64,000 nt of DNA from Isoetes taiwanensis (Eukaryota; Streptophyta; Lycopodiopsida; Isoetales; Isoetaceae), in contig JAJEKV010000166.1 of assembly GCA_021234155.1 (NCBI GenBank), positions 825,882-889,881 of the forward strand, in the 5' to 3' direction. Below the pieces are notes generated by a model, which ran no database searches, had not been told where the DNA came from, and saw only the letters and a program-made list of their open reading frames with translations. Shown in pieces: positions 12,810 to 24,179 of the stretch (positions are counted from its first letter, which is position 1; every line of letters starts with the position of its first letter). A program made the translations under genes and the position numbers.

Positions 12810-14280
12810 AAGCTATAAGCTGCGTTTCTTCATGGGTAAAATTTGGGTGTACAGAAATGCTGGTGTGGGCCTCTTGGCGAGCTAGGATTGACTAGCTGGC
12901 GATAGTGTGCCCGGCTCTAAAGAGTCAGATCACAAGTGGCCAACATGGAAGGTATCCATAAGGGTGAGGAGACTCCTACTCCTGATCGTTCGTGGGATGA
13001 ACCTCTGCAGACATAAATTTTAGAATACTTTGGTAGGTCATTTTGTTTAGTTCTATGCTATGATAACGGATCTTCTCATCGCCGTGAATGCAAAAATATC
13101 GTCTCTTATTATTAAATTGATGTTGTTGAAGGGTTTCTTATCGACATCCAATGACGTTTCTTGGCGCTGCAACCTTCGTCGTCGGCTAGGGTGGCGGTAA
13201 GGGAGGGACTGCCCCCCTCTCTCTCAACTTTGGGACTGTTGCTTCATATCCATGGCTTTCTACATGATTTTGGTGCTAACGAAGTATTTTTTCCATCTTG
13301 GACAAGATTTTGTAAAAAAGAGGGGGGTTCTTGAAGCGGCATCAGTGCGACTCCATCTAGTTTGGGTTCATAATGCCACTAACTGTTGATAATGCCACCA
13401 ACATAGGTTTTTTCTTTTTGCTCTCTTGCTTCAAAATTTCTGAAGCATTATGCATGTTTGTTTGTAAGCAATTTCTAAATTTCTGCAATTCTCTAGCGAT
13501 CTTTATTATCGGTTCTTCAAACCTGGAGATGCATATGTAGCTTTCTAGCAAATGTGCATTGAAATGTGGTGGATACCTATAAGATGGAGCACATTCTAGG
13601 CGCTGCTAGAAGAGGTGCAGTTCTACATTCTAGGTCAGAAGATTCATGAGAACTATTCAAGATTATCAGCTGTTAGAGCAGTATATGGGCTTTATGCGTA
13701 TCAACTTGTGGAGCAAACTAATAAGCTTCTGTTAGTAGAGAATGACGATGTCGGGATTACTCCTGCAATATTTCTCTATTAACATCAAACATTGTACATT
13801 ATTTATTCATAGGTTTTCAATGAATCAAATTCTTACATCTGCCACCTCTGGCCGACTGAATCAAAAGGCAAAGGCGAAATCCTAGCCTTTGATTTTGGTG
13901 TAGCAAATCTTGGCCATTAGATCAAAAGAGGAAGAAAAAATCATCACCATTAAAATATTATGGATGGATCTAATTAATGCATTGACATTCTAGAAAGCCT
14001 CTTTTTAAATGTCACCTTTTACTGATGGTTTTTTTTTTGAAATTGAAGATCGGAATTAGGTATGTCTTAGATTCGTTTCATCAAAGAGCTTTCTAATTAG
14101 GTATGGATTGCATTCTTTGCTGAGCTTGCAGATGGGGTTGAAAGATACTTAGAGAGGCCTGATGAATTTGAGAGAAATATCCATGGAATCGCGGAGGAAT
14201 GTTGAGAGAGTAAGGGAATGCTTTATGAAACCTTGGAGAGAATCTAGGACAATCTTTAAGAAATCATAGAAATTTTTAGG
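12810..14280. other. Unrecognised sequence
   Basis: No coding motif, RNA gene or terminal repeat could be supported. The frames are short and closed. The part around 14150-14280 (AATCTAGG, GAATCTAAG-like words) resembles sequence near 18240-18300, hinting at a shared old LTR body. Confidence 0.35.
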
Positions 14281-14287
14281 GGTTCAC

Positions 14288-14318
14288 CTCTATATAAAGG
14301 GGCATATGGCATGTCGTG
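14288..14318 (+). promoter_or_regulatory. TATA-box module of an LTR relic
   Basis: CTCTATATAAAGGGG followed by CATATGGCATG resembles a retrotransposon U3/R promoter. A weaker copy lies at 5405-5440 in the same orientation. Neither LTR could be delimited. Confidence 0.35.
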
Positions 14319-14329
14319 CATCAATCGGG

Positions 14330-16860
14330 GAGAAACCCCTCTGTGCCTGGTGACCACTCATAGAAACCCCTAGCATGCGGGTCCCCTATCGCGTAGAAGA
14401 GTATACCGATTCCGCTTTTACACCGGTCTAAAGCACTTCTTGCCCTACCCTTAACCTTATTTTTTCGTCCATTATTCATTCATGTATCCTACCCTCCTAC
14501 ACCGTATATTTACATCGATTAACGCAAATTCCCCGGGGTTATAGATGTAATTTTGGTCACATGGATCCGCGTATTTAGCCAACCTCTAGGTGTCAAAGCG
14601 TGGGCGTAAAATAAACCAAAATTTCAGGTCCCATGGATCACATATTATACGCTTAAGTAAACCCATAAAGGCAGTACCGCTCACGACTAACACCACCGCG
14701 TGGTAAAGTATTCCCACATAAGGCAATGCCACTCCGCGACTAGCTTTCCATTGGCGACCAACAAGCAACCTCCTCCATCTAAAGAGGTGGATTACTATTA
14801 TGCACTCAAAATGAATTTTAAATATCACAGTGATATTTTTTTTAACATTGGCATTTACCCGAGTACTGCAACAATGGAACCCAGTACCTGAATTCAGGGT
14901 ACTTTCCTATAAATGATTCTCTTCTTCCAAATGTTTGCTAACTTGCCGCTGAACCGGTACGCACCTCCCATTAAATAAGTAAATCGATGTAAAGTCCAAA
15001 GATGCACTTGCTGTTTTTTTAGACTTAAGCACAAAAATAATTCTCAATGTGAAAGCCCTCTAAATCTCACATCTTTCTTTGCACTTGCAGTCAACAAATA
15101 TGATACTTGGTGAATTCTCTATAACTTATCCAGATCCATTGGGAACTACCTTGGCGGGAATTTTTCTCAAAAATGGCATTTATTGTTGCTCCTTAGCTTC
15201 TCCTTAGACCTTTGCATTTCCCAACGATTGCTTGATCAAGGGGTAATGTTATCGGCGCGGGAGGCTTCCGTCATTAGTATCAAACATGGCGGATCTCACG
15301 CATCTGCGTCGTTCCATAAGCAATATGTGTTGAACTTATCATTATATTAAATAGCGACGTAACTCGAGTTGTTGCATTTCCGCCAAACGCCGCGAATTAA
15401 AGGGTAAAAATCATTGTCGCCTTCTTCGCGGGTATTTGTTGCATTGCCACTTGCCATAATAAAGCGTTTGAATATCATCCGAAATGTAACACAAAAGACG
15501 CTCGAGGAATGACTATCTGAAACCACCAACCACCCAAGTTACGGTAAGACTCTTACCTTTGAACCTTCCACGATGTTCCCCATCTTGATCGCTACACAAT
15601 ATATTTGTTGCGATGCGAAATAAAAAATAGCCTGACGAAATTAGGTTTAGGTATATTTGTTTTACTCATGAATGCCTATTATCTCATGTTAAAAGCTTGT
15701 AAAGTTCATTATACTCAGCTTGAGAATAATAGCGGGGACATTGCCAACAAGTTTTTGTCTCTTTCACCTCAACTTACGTTATAAACAAAATGCGAATAAT
15801 ACGTTTAAGGCATCGATTCACGAGAAATTTGTTTTTTACATAACTCCGAGACCACCAAACCTTATTATCTGAAATGCCGAGACTTTCGCAAGCTGCGTTT
15901 AGGCGACAGCGATCCGACTTCTCTACTGCATTTCTTTAAAGAGATGACAAAATCACCACCGCAAAACAATTCATTTTGAGTTTAGAATCTAAAAGGCACC
16001 AAAGACTCTTTGAATTTTTACAATTAGGCATACCTTGAAATATCGCCCGGCACATACCTTTTTCTTCTTGGACCTCTTGACCAAATTCGAGGGCAAAAGA
16101 AAATGCGGCTGATCTCTAGTTTTTGTGTGCGCCTTTGGAAAAGGTTCCTCCTTTTCTTTCCAATCTCCTCCTTATTCATTGAAAATTTCCCGGAAGTTTC
16201 CTTTGCCTAAACAAGAATATCTCACTGCTACAGCCTCTCCTCAAACTTAATTTAATAGTGTGTCAATGCTATACCTGATCCTTATTTTCGAGCCTTCTCC
16301 TTTGGATATAGAAACACACGTATGTTGTATTACTTAACCCGACAAGATCACGGAATACAATCATATTCAGATTCTGGTTAAATGCAAAGAACATGTAATA
16401 TTAACATGGAATAAATTCAAAACCAAGTAAATAAGATGAACAAAAAGCATACTTGACTAAATAAATACATAGCACATCATTATACAAAACAATTTGAGCA
16501 AAGCATACAAAGGATATTACGCATAGAAGACATCGACTGCTTTGCCTTCAACTCGACTTCCTCCTTGTGCATCAACATGCTTGTACAAGTGCTCTTTGTC
16601 CTCTTAGTTAGCATTGTGGGTTTGTAACTTCCAGGATCTTATCTGAGATCCAACTCAAGGGCTTTGAAATCTGCATCCCTTGAACATCCCGAAATATGCG
16701 AGCCTATCAAATGGGCCAATCCGCCGGGACCCACAACAACAAGACATATTGGGAGAATTTTAACTTTCAAATATATCTCTAGAGTTTTTGAGAAAGCAGG
16801 TTATGGCCACATGGTATCTTTCTATTGAATGTCATCATGTACAGCGGATTATAAAAGCCA
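14330..16860. other. Unrecognised sequence, probable retrotransposon remains
   Basis: No open frame above 80 codons and no family motif on either strand. The base composition is mixed, with moderately GC-rich patches near 14350-14400 and 15250-15330. Given the promoter relic at the left edge, decayed LTR-retrotransposon body is the likeliest content. Confidence 0.3.
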
Positions 16861-16867
16861 GGCATAT

Positions 16868-17166
16868 CTACTAGACCATATCTCTATTTAACGTTGAAAC
16901 AGGGCATTCTGGAGATTAATCAAATGCCTAAAATTAATGCTAAAGACCACTTTTCAAAATCCTAGTCTAACTTTGTCTAAACAAGACAAATAGTTCCTTT
17001 GTTCGAATTAACATCAGATTGGCAAAATGACCATATCTAATAGACCATAACTCTGTTTGCATTGAAACATGCATCATCGAAAAGCTAAATCAAATGCCTA
17101 AAAGTATTAAATACAGGGACATTTTCCAAATTCTAGTCTAAGTATGTTTAAATGAGACAAATAGCC
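16868..17166. repeat. Two-copy direct repeat, about 168-base period
   Basis: Both halves carry, in order, TAGACCATA, CTCT(A/G)TTT, CATTGAAAC/GTTGAAAC, AATCAAATGCCTAAAA, TTCTAGTCTAA/TCCTAGTCTAA and GACAAATAG. They differ at many sites, so the duplication is old. Tandem UTR repeats of this kind are common in plant Ty3/gypsy elements. Confidence 0.65.
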
Positions 17167-17169
17167 ATA

Positions 17170-19430
17170 GAACGTGTACATAGGTAAATTGAGAAAGTGA
17201 AATCAAACGTATTTAATTTCCCAAAACTGATTTGGAGCTCTTCTAAAAATTGCTTCTTGTTTGTATCATCATAGGGTGTCTTGCACACGAATCATGCCAA
17301 AAGGAATTTCTATTTGCTCCCTAAGCCCATCAAACTTGCCGCAGATAAGGTTGTTTCAGCACATCTTCAACACGAATCATCGTATAATGAGCTCTACAAG
17401 AGATATAAAGTGTCATTCCAAATTGGTGGTACTCATGTAACATGCATTCTCAAGCATGCACCATTCATAAGCATTCTATAAGCCTAGAAGCCAAATATCG
17501 GAAAATCGCCTATCATGCACTCCGGGATTCCGTGTTTTTGTTACCACAAAAGTAGCGATGTTTCCGACCAAGCTTCGATGTCTGTACTTTGCATTTCAAA
17601 AAATATCAATGCTTTTTATCGTCGGTGAAGCAGATCCGATGCTTCAATTCATGAAGCGACCATAGTAGATGCTAGCTTTCACTCAAAGATTCATCAAAAG
17701 GACATTTTCCTCGTGGACCAAGCATCAACTCCGGCGAAGTTTCACCAAGCCTTGCTTCATATGGGCCATGCTACGGTTGATATTATGCCTTGGCGCGGAA
17801 CTTCCGACATGTAGCCCGGATCTTTGTTTGTATGCAAACAAAATCACAAATCAATCTCAACTCGCGGGCCATCAAAATACTTAAATCTAAAATCAGATTT
17901 TGTAACTAGCCAAAGCAGATGGAAGAATGCCATTTAAGCCGCCACTTGTATGCAAAGGACTTCAGAAGTGGGCATCTGTTGGCTAAATCGCTATGTATCG
18001 TAGCAAAGCTTGATTCAAAACCCTCCGAAACACCAAATCCCTTACGTTTTTCTGGCAAAGAAGCAGTTCAAAAGCCTAAAAACGTACTCTTATGCCTTAG
18101 CAAAATTAAGAAATCCATCCCCGGACCGTGGAAAATGCATACATCACGGGCGCCAAAACGCATAAGCGGCCACAGTATAATGTTTTTTTTCAAAAACCCT
18201 CTTCCGTCCCGCATTATGTATTCTACTGGAATACATACATTGAACCTGGAATTTAAGGGAACCTCGATAGAATCTCAAGGAATCTAGGGACTCTTAAGTG
18301 ATCTATGAAAATGTTAGAGAATCCAAACAACGAGCAAATCAATTTGGATTTGGTCAGATATTAAATATTTCTTTCTAAACTTATTTGCAAAGGCTCATCC
18401 ATGTGTTTGGAACTGGCCTTTACTTTGAAATTTACCTAAATATTTGTAAGGCATGAATAGCGCACTCGAAACCATTACCTATCAATATCCAAGATAAGGG
18501 CTTTCAACTCTCAACTACATCATCATGAGGAAACCCCTATGGTGTTTGTTCCTAGGATAACATATGAGCTTCAAAACAAATCTCAACCATGCAGATTATC
18601 ACATAGTGAGCATCCATATGGAATATATAAGAATATGCAAGAAACATACCAACCCCTGTCCATGTCTAGGGTATGCCCTTCACATGACCTAAAAGAGGGA
18701 CTAAGTTTTGCTATGAAATACTCGTATATTCCAAGAATTCAACAAACGTAGATAGCCTCTCCCACATGATAACTGACAACTGAAGACGTTTTTATTCCGA
18801 AAACTACCATTTACGAACTAACACCACCTCAAAATGATGAACATATTGTACTACATCAACCACCACACACACTACAGCTCCCATTGTGTAAATATAGGTA
18901 CTCTAACAACAACTAACTCTACAGACCATATTGGAGATGGAGTAAAGGACAACAATATCAGTTTGATTTTCCCTGAGAGGCACAAAGGAGACATTAGACA
19001 TGAAGTAGGCAGTAAGTAGATTGTAAACTGAAAAATTGTTTATGCTTCAATATTACCTTTTTAGTTAGAAAAGTCTATATAATCAAGCGATTTTACCAAA
19101 TAAAGGATTGTTACATGTCAACTATATATTGGCCTGATGCATTTCTTGACTTTTGAAGTGTAAATATCTTGATTTTCTATGCATTGCTTGTCATTTTTAC
19201 CTTGGTTTTTCCTGTTGTGCTTTCATAAGTTTTCATTGAAATTTTGGTTTTTGAAGTTCGCAATTCAAGTTAAGTTTAATTTCTTCTTGCAAGCTTCTAC
19301 GCATAGTCTCCAAATTTGCAAATGGGCTTCTCGTTGTTTTATCAACTGGGTTATATGTGCTACATGGATTTCACCACATCCTTTTCTAGCTCATGTTGAA
19401 GATTTTCATTATCAAATTCTATGATGTTAT
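17170..19430. other. Unrecognised sequence
   Basis: Several plus-strand open frames of 60-122 codons (for example 17919-18287) have no recognisable domain. A short run near 18780-18910 reads like a protein (TEDVFIPKTT, then NDEHIVLHQPPHT) but matches nothing I can name. Decayed retrotransposon is possible. Confidence 0.3.
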
Positions 19431-19434
19431 GATT

Positions 19435-19865
19435 CCATGAAGATCTTAGTGGTCAAGTGGGATTGGGTATTAGCTTAGAACGTTTATGCCTTTACAAAGG
19501 ATTCCAAATGTGCAAAGAGCGGGTTCAAAGATCGCCTTCCTCAGTCTAAATGTGCTTCCAAGGCTTATGCTAACGTTTTTTTAGATTTGGTGCTTTCACA
19601 ACATGAGGAGTGGTCCTTGAGAATTTCTCCAACAGAGATGAAGCAACTTTGAAGATAGCCCTGGGGTCTTTCTTTTATGTTGTTCTTTTAACAGTTGCTA
19701 TTGTAGATTGGTGTTTTAGATGCCATATTTTCGATGTGACCTCTCATTATTGCTTATATTCTAGTTCTCCAGAACAGATGGAACATTGTTTTTATCTTAT
19801 GTCCAATCATCCCATATCAAATTCTTCTACAAAAGATAGGGTTCTTACCTTTCAAAAGATTGCAT
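19435..19865 (+). mobile_element. Possible L1-type LINE zinc-binding C-terminus
   Basis: Plus-strand frames include VVDWCFRCH-like text and, about 20 residues later, PEQMEHCFYLMSNH. Plant L1-type LINEs end in a zf-RVT domain with CxxC followed by an E-x-x-x-H-C-F-x-x-C/M-x-x-x pattern, and this fits loosely. There is no reverse transcriptase attached, and frameshifts are needed to join the pieces. The segment stops exactly where the simple-repeat tail of the next LINE begins. Confidence 0.3.
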
Positions 19866-20105
19866 TAGATAAGATAAGATAAGATAAGAAATTTTTACGT
19901 CCACGGGAACCCAACGGGTTATGGGACAACACATGCAAGGGCAACAACCCATCTAAAACCCTCGACTAGGCCCCATCACCAAACACAATAACCAAATATT
20001 AGAAGGCTACCAAGAATAAGATAAGAGAATGCTAATGCTAGTGGTAAATTTATGCTTCCTTTAAATTATCTAGACATAGCCAGTCCAAGGATTGGAAGGC
20101 CATTG
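19866..20105 (-). mobile_element. LINE 3' end with TTATC-type tail
   Basis: The plus strand shows (GATAA)n at 19866-19888, then ATTTTTACGTCCACGGGAAC and GGTTATGGGAC, which is the family 3' terminus in minus orientation. The tail unit differs from the TTCTA and CTTC tails of other copies. The terminus is more diverged than at 24.1 or 43.0 kb. A minus-strand GC-rich open frame at 20108-20368 may belong to the same insertion, but I could not match it to the LINE protein. Confidence 0.5.
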
Positions 20106-20644
20106 ATCTAGAATAATTGTTTCAGCCTGCATTTAATCGCCCATTTCTTTTTAAAAGGGGCGGCCCTCACCTGCAGAGCTCTCCTTACTTGCAGCTTACA
20201 TAATTGAAGAGGGAGAGGTCCTCCTCGCATCGAGAAACTAGTCCCTCTGAGATGGTTTCCCATCTTTGAAGAACATGTGTTGCTAAGAGTGTCTTGAAAC
20301 CGAACTAAAAGATGGCGAGGGACGATCAAGTCTTGCCGCCCCACCCTAGTAGGCGAGACAACTCCCATCAGCCTTCACATGCATGACATCGGAAAAATGC
20401 AAAGCGGCATCCATATCGAAAGGGCATCATCTTACGCCTCCCCTATAATAATGAAGTTCGGGCCTAGTAGCATAAGATACCGAGGCGACTTTGCTCCGCT
20501 CACTAGCTTCGTAGCTTTGCGACTCACGGTCCCCCTTGGGATTGTGGAGATGTTTATGCATACCTTACATATGTTCTTTTTCCAATGTCTGCACTTCTGC
20601 TTCAACACAATGTTTTTTCTGTGGTTGTCAATGTTTTTTTCTGT

Positions 20645-21475
20645 GGTTGTTAGAACATCACATAATATACTTTCAAAAGATGGTCAATATGGGAGGTACT
20701 CGCCTTTCAAACCTTGCCTAGATATAATGGCCAAGGATGCAAAATGCCTTAAAGCACGTTCGATGAAGAAACAAACCATTTGGTTCTCCAAATAAATGTA
20801 CAAAAACAGAGGTGCATAAAGGTAAACAACAATGAGGGCCACAACTACTTGATGCAGTATCTACACCTGTGCTCCATAAGTAAGCTTTGGGATGCTAAAG
20901 CTTTAGAACTGCGAAAAGACAGCACACTACAAAACCCATAATTAATTCCATGCTTGCCAAGTGATCATAGCGGTACTTGTTAACGCATTACCCATGAAGA
21001 AGCACATAATGATTACTCCCATTTGCATAGGAGCACAACGTCTCAAAATTGAGACAAGCACGTGAGCACGAGAAGAACGACGAAACATGATCTGCCAATG
21101 TTGCCACTTTGAAGTTATTGAAGATGAGCTTCACTCATAAGAACAACCTGGCATTTGGGCTTATCAGGGCATGTTTGGATTGGTTACACCTCCAACCGCT
21201 ACATGTGATATTGAAGACGACTTCAATGGGGGTACTATCATCATATCTTCAGGATATAAGAAACATGCAAACTCATCTTCTTTCTTGCTACAATAAAATG
21301 TGCAATGGTAAGTTTATCAGCAAGCCTATTACTGCTAAAGTTTGTCCCTTTAAAATCCATCGAGATGGATTTTTATAAATCCTGGACAGTAATAGATTTG
21401 TTGTATTCATTTTTTGGGTCTCATAGGCCTCTTGGCTTCTGCGGGCAAAACATTCAATTCAATTATTATTCTTCT
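20645..21475 (+). mobile_element. LINE copy A, 3' part
   Basis: Degenerate forward copy of the window's main LINE family. Near 20650 the translation HHIIYFQKMVNMGGTRL matches RHIIYFQKVVTMGDARL of the copy at 43.8 kb. LWDAK follows near 20886. The zinc motif ICQCC...EDELH lies at about 21092-21145. The element closes with TTTTTATAAATCCTGGACAG, then GGGTCTCATAGG and GCGGGCAAAA, and a short loose AATTC/ATTATTC tail. The upstream border falls in a small tandem duplication (CAATGTTTTTT CTGTGGTTG, two copies at about 20609-20650). All frames are broken. Confidence 0.7.
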
Positions 21476-21894
21476 AATATTGTGTTACTTTATACTTTTT
21501 GAATCTTATAGCTTGTGAACTAGTAATGGGACTGAATGTATAACTCCCACGTAATCAATAGTTTGATGCGAAGTCCAAGGAACACAAATGCTGGCTCTGC
21601 CAGGTCCCAGACCCTACTCTATGTCCACATGTGGTTAGACAGTACTGCATCTTCCTTAAAGCTTAAGAAAGCCAGATACATCATAACACATCAAAGGGAA
21701 ATGTTCTACCTCCTAAACCATCATCCCAGGGCCTTCTGGAAAAGGGTGCTTAGAAAGCCAGTGCAACCCTTAGGGAATATCACTCATAAGCAGTGGGAGC
21801 AATACTTGCAGCAGCTATATGACCCTCAGGGTGCATAAGCAGCATTCTCCCCGCAAGAGGCCCGTTGCTGGAAATCATGGAGGCACACATGGAC

Positions 21895-22074
21895 CCCGGG
21901 GGATTCACCTTTATTTCATGAGCATATGCCACCTCCCCTTCCATAGAGAAAATACACTAGAATGTCAGTAAGAGGGGGATTTAACCTCCTAGTATACGTA
22001 CGGAACCATAAAAAAAAAACCCCCTTCCACACACTCACTAGGTTTATACGGATCTTCTGTGTGAATCCCCCGGG
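21895..22074. mobile_element. 180-bp non-autonomous inverted-repeat element in LINE B
   Basis: The ends are perfect 14-base inverted repeats (CCCGGGGGATTCAC). They are flanked by an exact 8-base direct repeat, ACATGGAC, at 21887-21894 and 22075-22082; a 9-base duplication with 13-base ends is the equivalent alternative. Reading across the host without the element and one duplication gives a continuous LINE frame (EAHMDQGLQC leading into TNRKAPDMDG), so this is a genuine insertion. There is no coding capacity. Eight bases suggests hAT-like and nine would suggest Mutator-like, but the terminal bases are typical of neither. Confidence 0.85.
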
Positions 22075-23939
22075 ACATGGACCAGGGCTTACAATGTCTT
22101 ACCAATAGGAAAGCACCAGACATGGATGGGATGCAGACAGAGTTGCTCAAGTGGGCAAGACCCTCTATAGTACCAGTATTAACCGCATTGTTCAAAGGGC
22201 ATTACAAGAAGGTTTTCCCCCTAGTGGACCACTAGCATAGTTGTTCCCATCTGTAAGGCAGGTGACCCGCATTGCCCAACCAATTATCGAACAATCATTC
22301 TCAGTTCGGTGTTCGCAAAACTACTAGTTGGGATTATCGAGCAGCAGTTGATGGGCGAGGCAGAGGCAGCAAAGGTGTAAGCCCTCACCCAGGCAGGATT
22401 CAAGCCCGGGCACTCAACCATTGATCATATCTTCACACTACAGACTCTGGAGACAGCAGGAATCGCTGGCGAGACCTGTATTTTTGCTTCGTGGACTTTG
22501 TCAAGGCCTTTGTCACTGTGCCTCGAGAAAAGCTATGGGTAAGATTGCGACAACTGGGGGTTCTTGTAGATCTGTAGAATGCAGTGTACAGGTTATATGA
22601 GATATGCTCAGGCCAGTTGCAACCGATAAAGACAACCATTCAATAGCAGTATCGGGTTCCACCAGTAATGCCCTCTCTCTCCAACACTATTTGGGCTTAA
22701 CATTGACTAGTTGGAGAGCTGGCTGGCTGACAATGGGGATGTTGGAGCTCACCTTCTACACAAGATCATCAGGCAGCTAATATATGTTGATGATGTGGAC
22801 CTTCTAGCCTACACCTCGGTGGACATGCAGTGCCATCTCGATGCCCTGAACATATTTTGTCATGCGACTGATATGCGCCTCAACTTGGCCAAGACTAAGG
22901 TGGTCCTCATATCATCCTCATGTTAGCTGAGGGTCTTCTCCTTCAATTACCAGGGGCAAAATGTGGAAGTGGAATCCACCTACAAATATTTGGGAGCTGA
23001 GTTCCCTTCTACTATGCACTGGAACACTTCTATCTGGCTATAAATGACAGTGGGCTGGAAGGCAACTATATGCAATGCAGAATAATAATCACAGACCGGA
23101 GCTGTATGATTGCGCCCATTAGTCGCACCTATTCAGGGTCTTAGAGGAGCTCGTCCTTTTGTATGGGGTCGAAGTATGGGGCCCGGTGGTATCCCTCATT
23201 ACCTGGAATAACTTGGAGCGGGTGCAAAAAGCCTTTTTAGCATGGGCATTGGGGGTGAAGTCCACGATCCATATCAAGTCTCGCTAGCGAGGGCTTCTTT
23301 GCCTCTTGAAGCGACCCTTGATTGGCATATTGTCTATTTTCACAAGGCAGTCAATATGGACGATTCTCGTCTCCATAACCTAGCAATGGGGCCGTAGCAT
23401 TTCAAGGCTTGCTGGAGGGAAAAGAGAGCTTAGTAACTAGCCAGATGGAATGTGCAGGAGCACATGTGCATATAGGTGCAAACAAAGCGGTCGCCATAGC
23501 TTGAGGCAATACTTTGACGCTTACTTCCTGATAGCTTTGGGATGCCAAGACCAACAAAAGGTCAAGGCATCGACCACCCGGCCTCCATGAACCCCACATT
23601 AGAATGGGGCCTGCAATGCCACTTGCATACCCATTTGCATATGAAACGGTGCACAGTCATTGCCTCGATTCGCACAAGTGCACACCATCCTCGAATTGAG
23701 AGCCACAACCGGATTGGAGAGCCACACGAGGATAGGCTTGTCAATGTTGCCAAATGGGAGTCGCTGAGGATGAATGTCATACTCTTCAAAGTTGTCCAGT
23801 GTATGATCAAATCCGGACATGTTATGCTGATTTGGTCAGGCTTGGCTAGCCACTACATGTGATATTATGCACGACTTTCGCACGATGCTGGAATCATACC
23901 TTTAGGAGGTCATGGATATATGGGACTAGCTATGTCCTC

Positions 23940-23984
23940 TGACACATGCACGCGCACACACACACATACATGTGTGTGTGTGTG
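23940..23984. repeat. CA/GT microsatellite
   Basis: An alternating run CACGCGCACACACACACA followed by TACA and then (TG)n lies inside the 3' untranslated part of LINE B. It is separate from the terminal TTCTA tail and may have arisen after insertion. Confidence 0.85.
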
Positions 23985-24147
23985 TTTCATGATGATGTAT
24001 ATTTGTACAGTTTGACATCATTCTTATTCCTGCCATAGTTTTTTCCCTCAAAAACCCTTTGGAGTTTTTATAACCCGGGCAATAATAAGTCTGCTGTGCT
24101 CCTTCATTGGGTTCCATAGGTTGGTTGGTCTCCGTGGACGATAAAAA

Positions 24148-24176
24148 TTATTCTATTCTATTCTATTCTATTCTTT
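24148..24176 (+). repeat. TTCTA tail of LINE B
   Basis: Five to six TTCTA units follow the terminus GACGATAAAAA directly, then decay into TTTCTTG. It marks the 3' end of LINE B. Confidence 0.85.
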
Positions 24177-24179
24177 CTT

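Larger units (their letters stand above)
21545..24176 (+). mobile_element. LINE copy B with reverse transcriptase, 5'-truncated
   Basis: This is the fullest forward copy. In order: a pre-RT linker (FWKRVL...QWEQYLQQLYDP near 21730-21830), the start of the reverse transcriptase (RKAPDMDG, ALFKGALQEGFP, then NYRTIILSSVFAKLL near 22270-22330), QAGFKPGHSTIDHIF near 22390-22440, the catalytic box YVDD at about 22782-22793, LNLAKTK, a YLGAEF thumb-like piece, and finally a CQCCQMGVAEDECHTLQSCP zinc motif from about 23739. The 3' untranslated part ends TGGTCTCCGTGGACGATAAA and a TTCTA tail. Stops and frameshifts occur throughout. No endonuclease domain is present, so the copy is 5'-truncated. A 180-bp inverted-repeat element interrupts it between the linker and the RT. 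Confidence 0.85.

Noticed and set aside
20108-20368. Minus-strand gene of 86 codons
   Set aside because: No family match; it probably belongs to the adjacent LINE insertion or is a chance opening.
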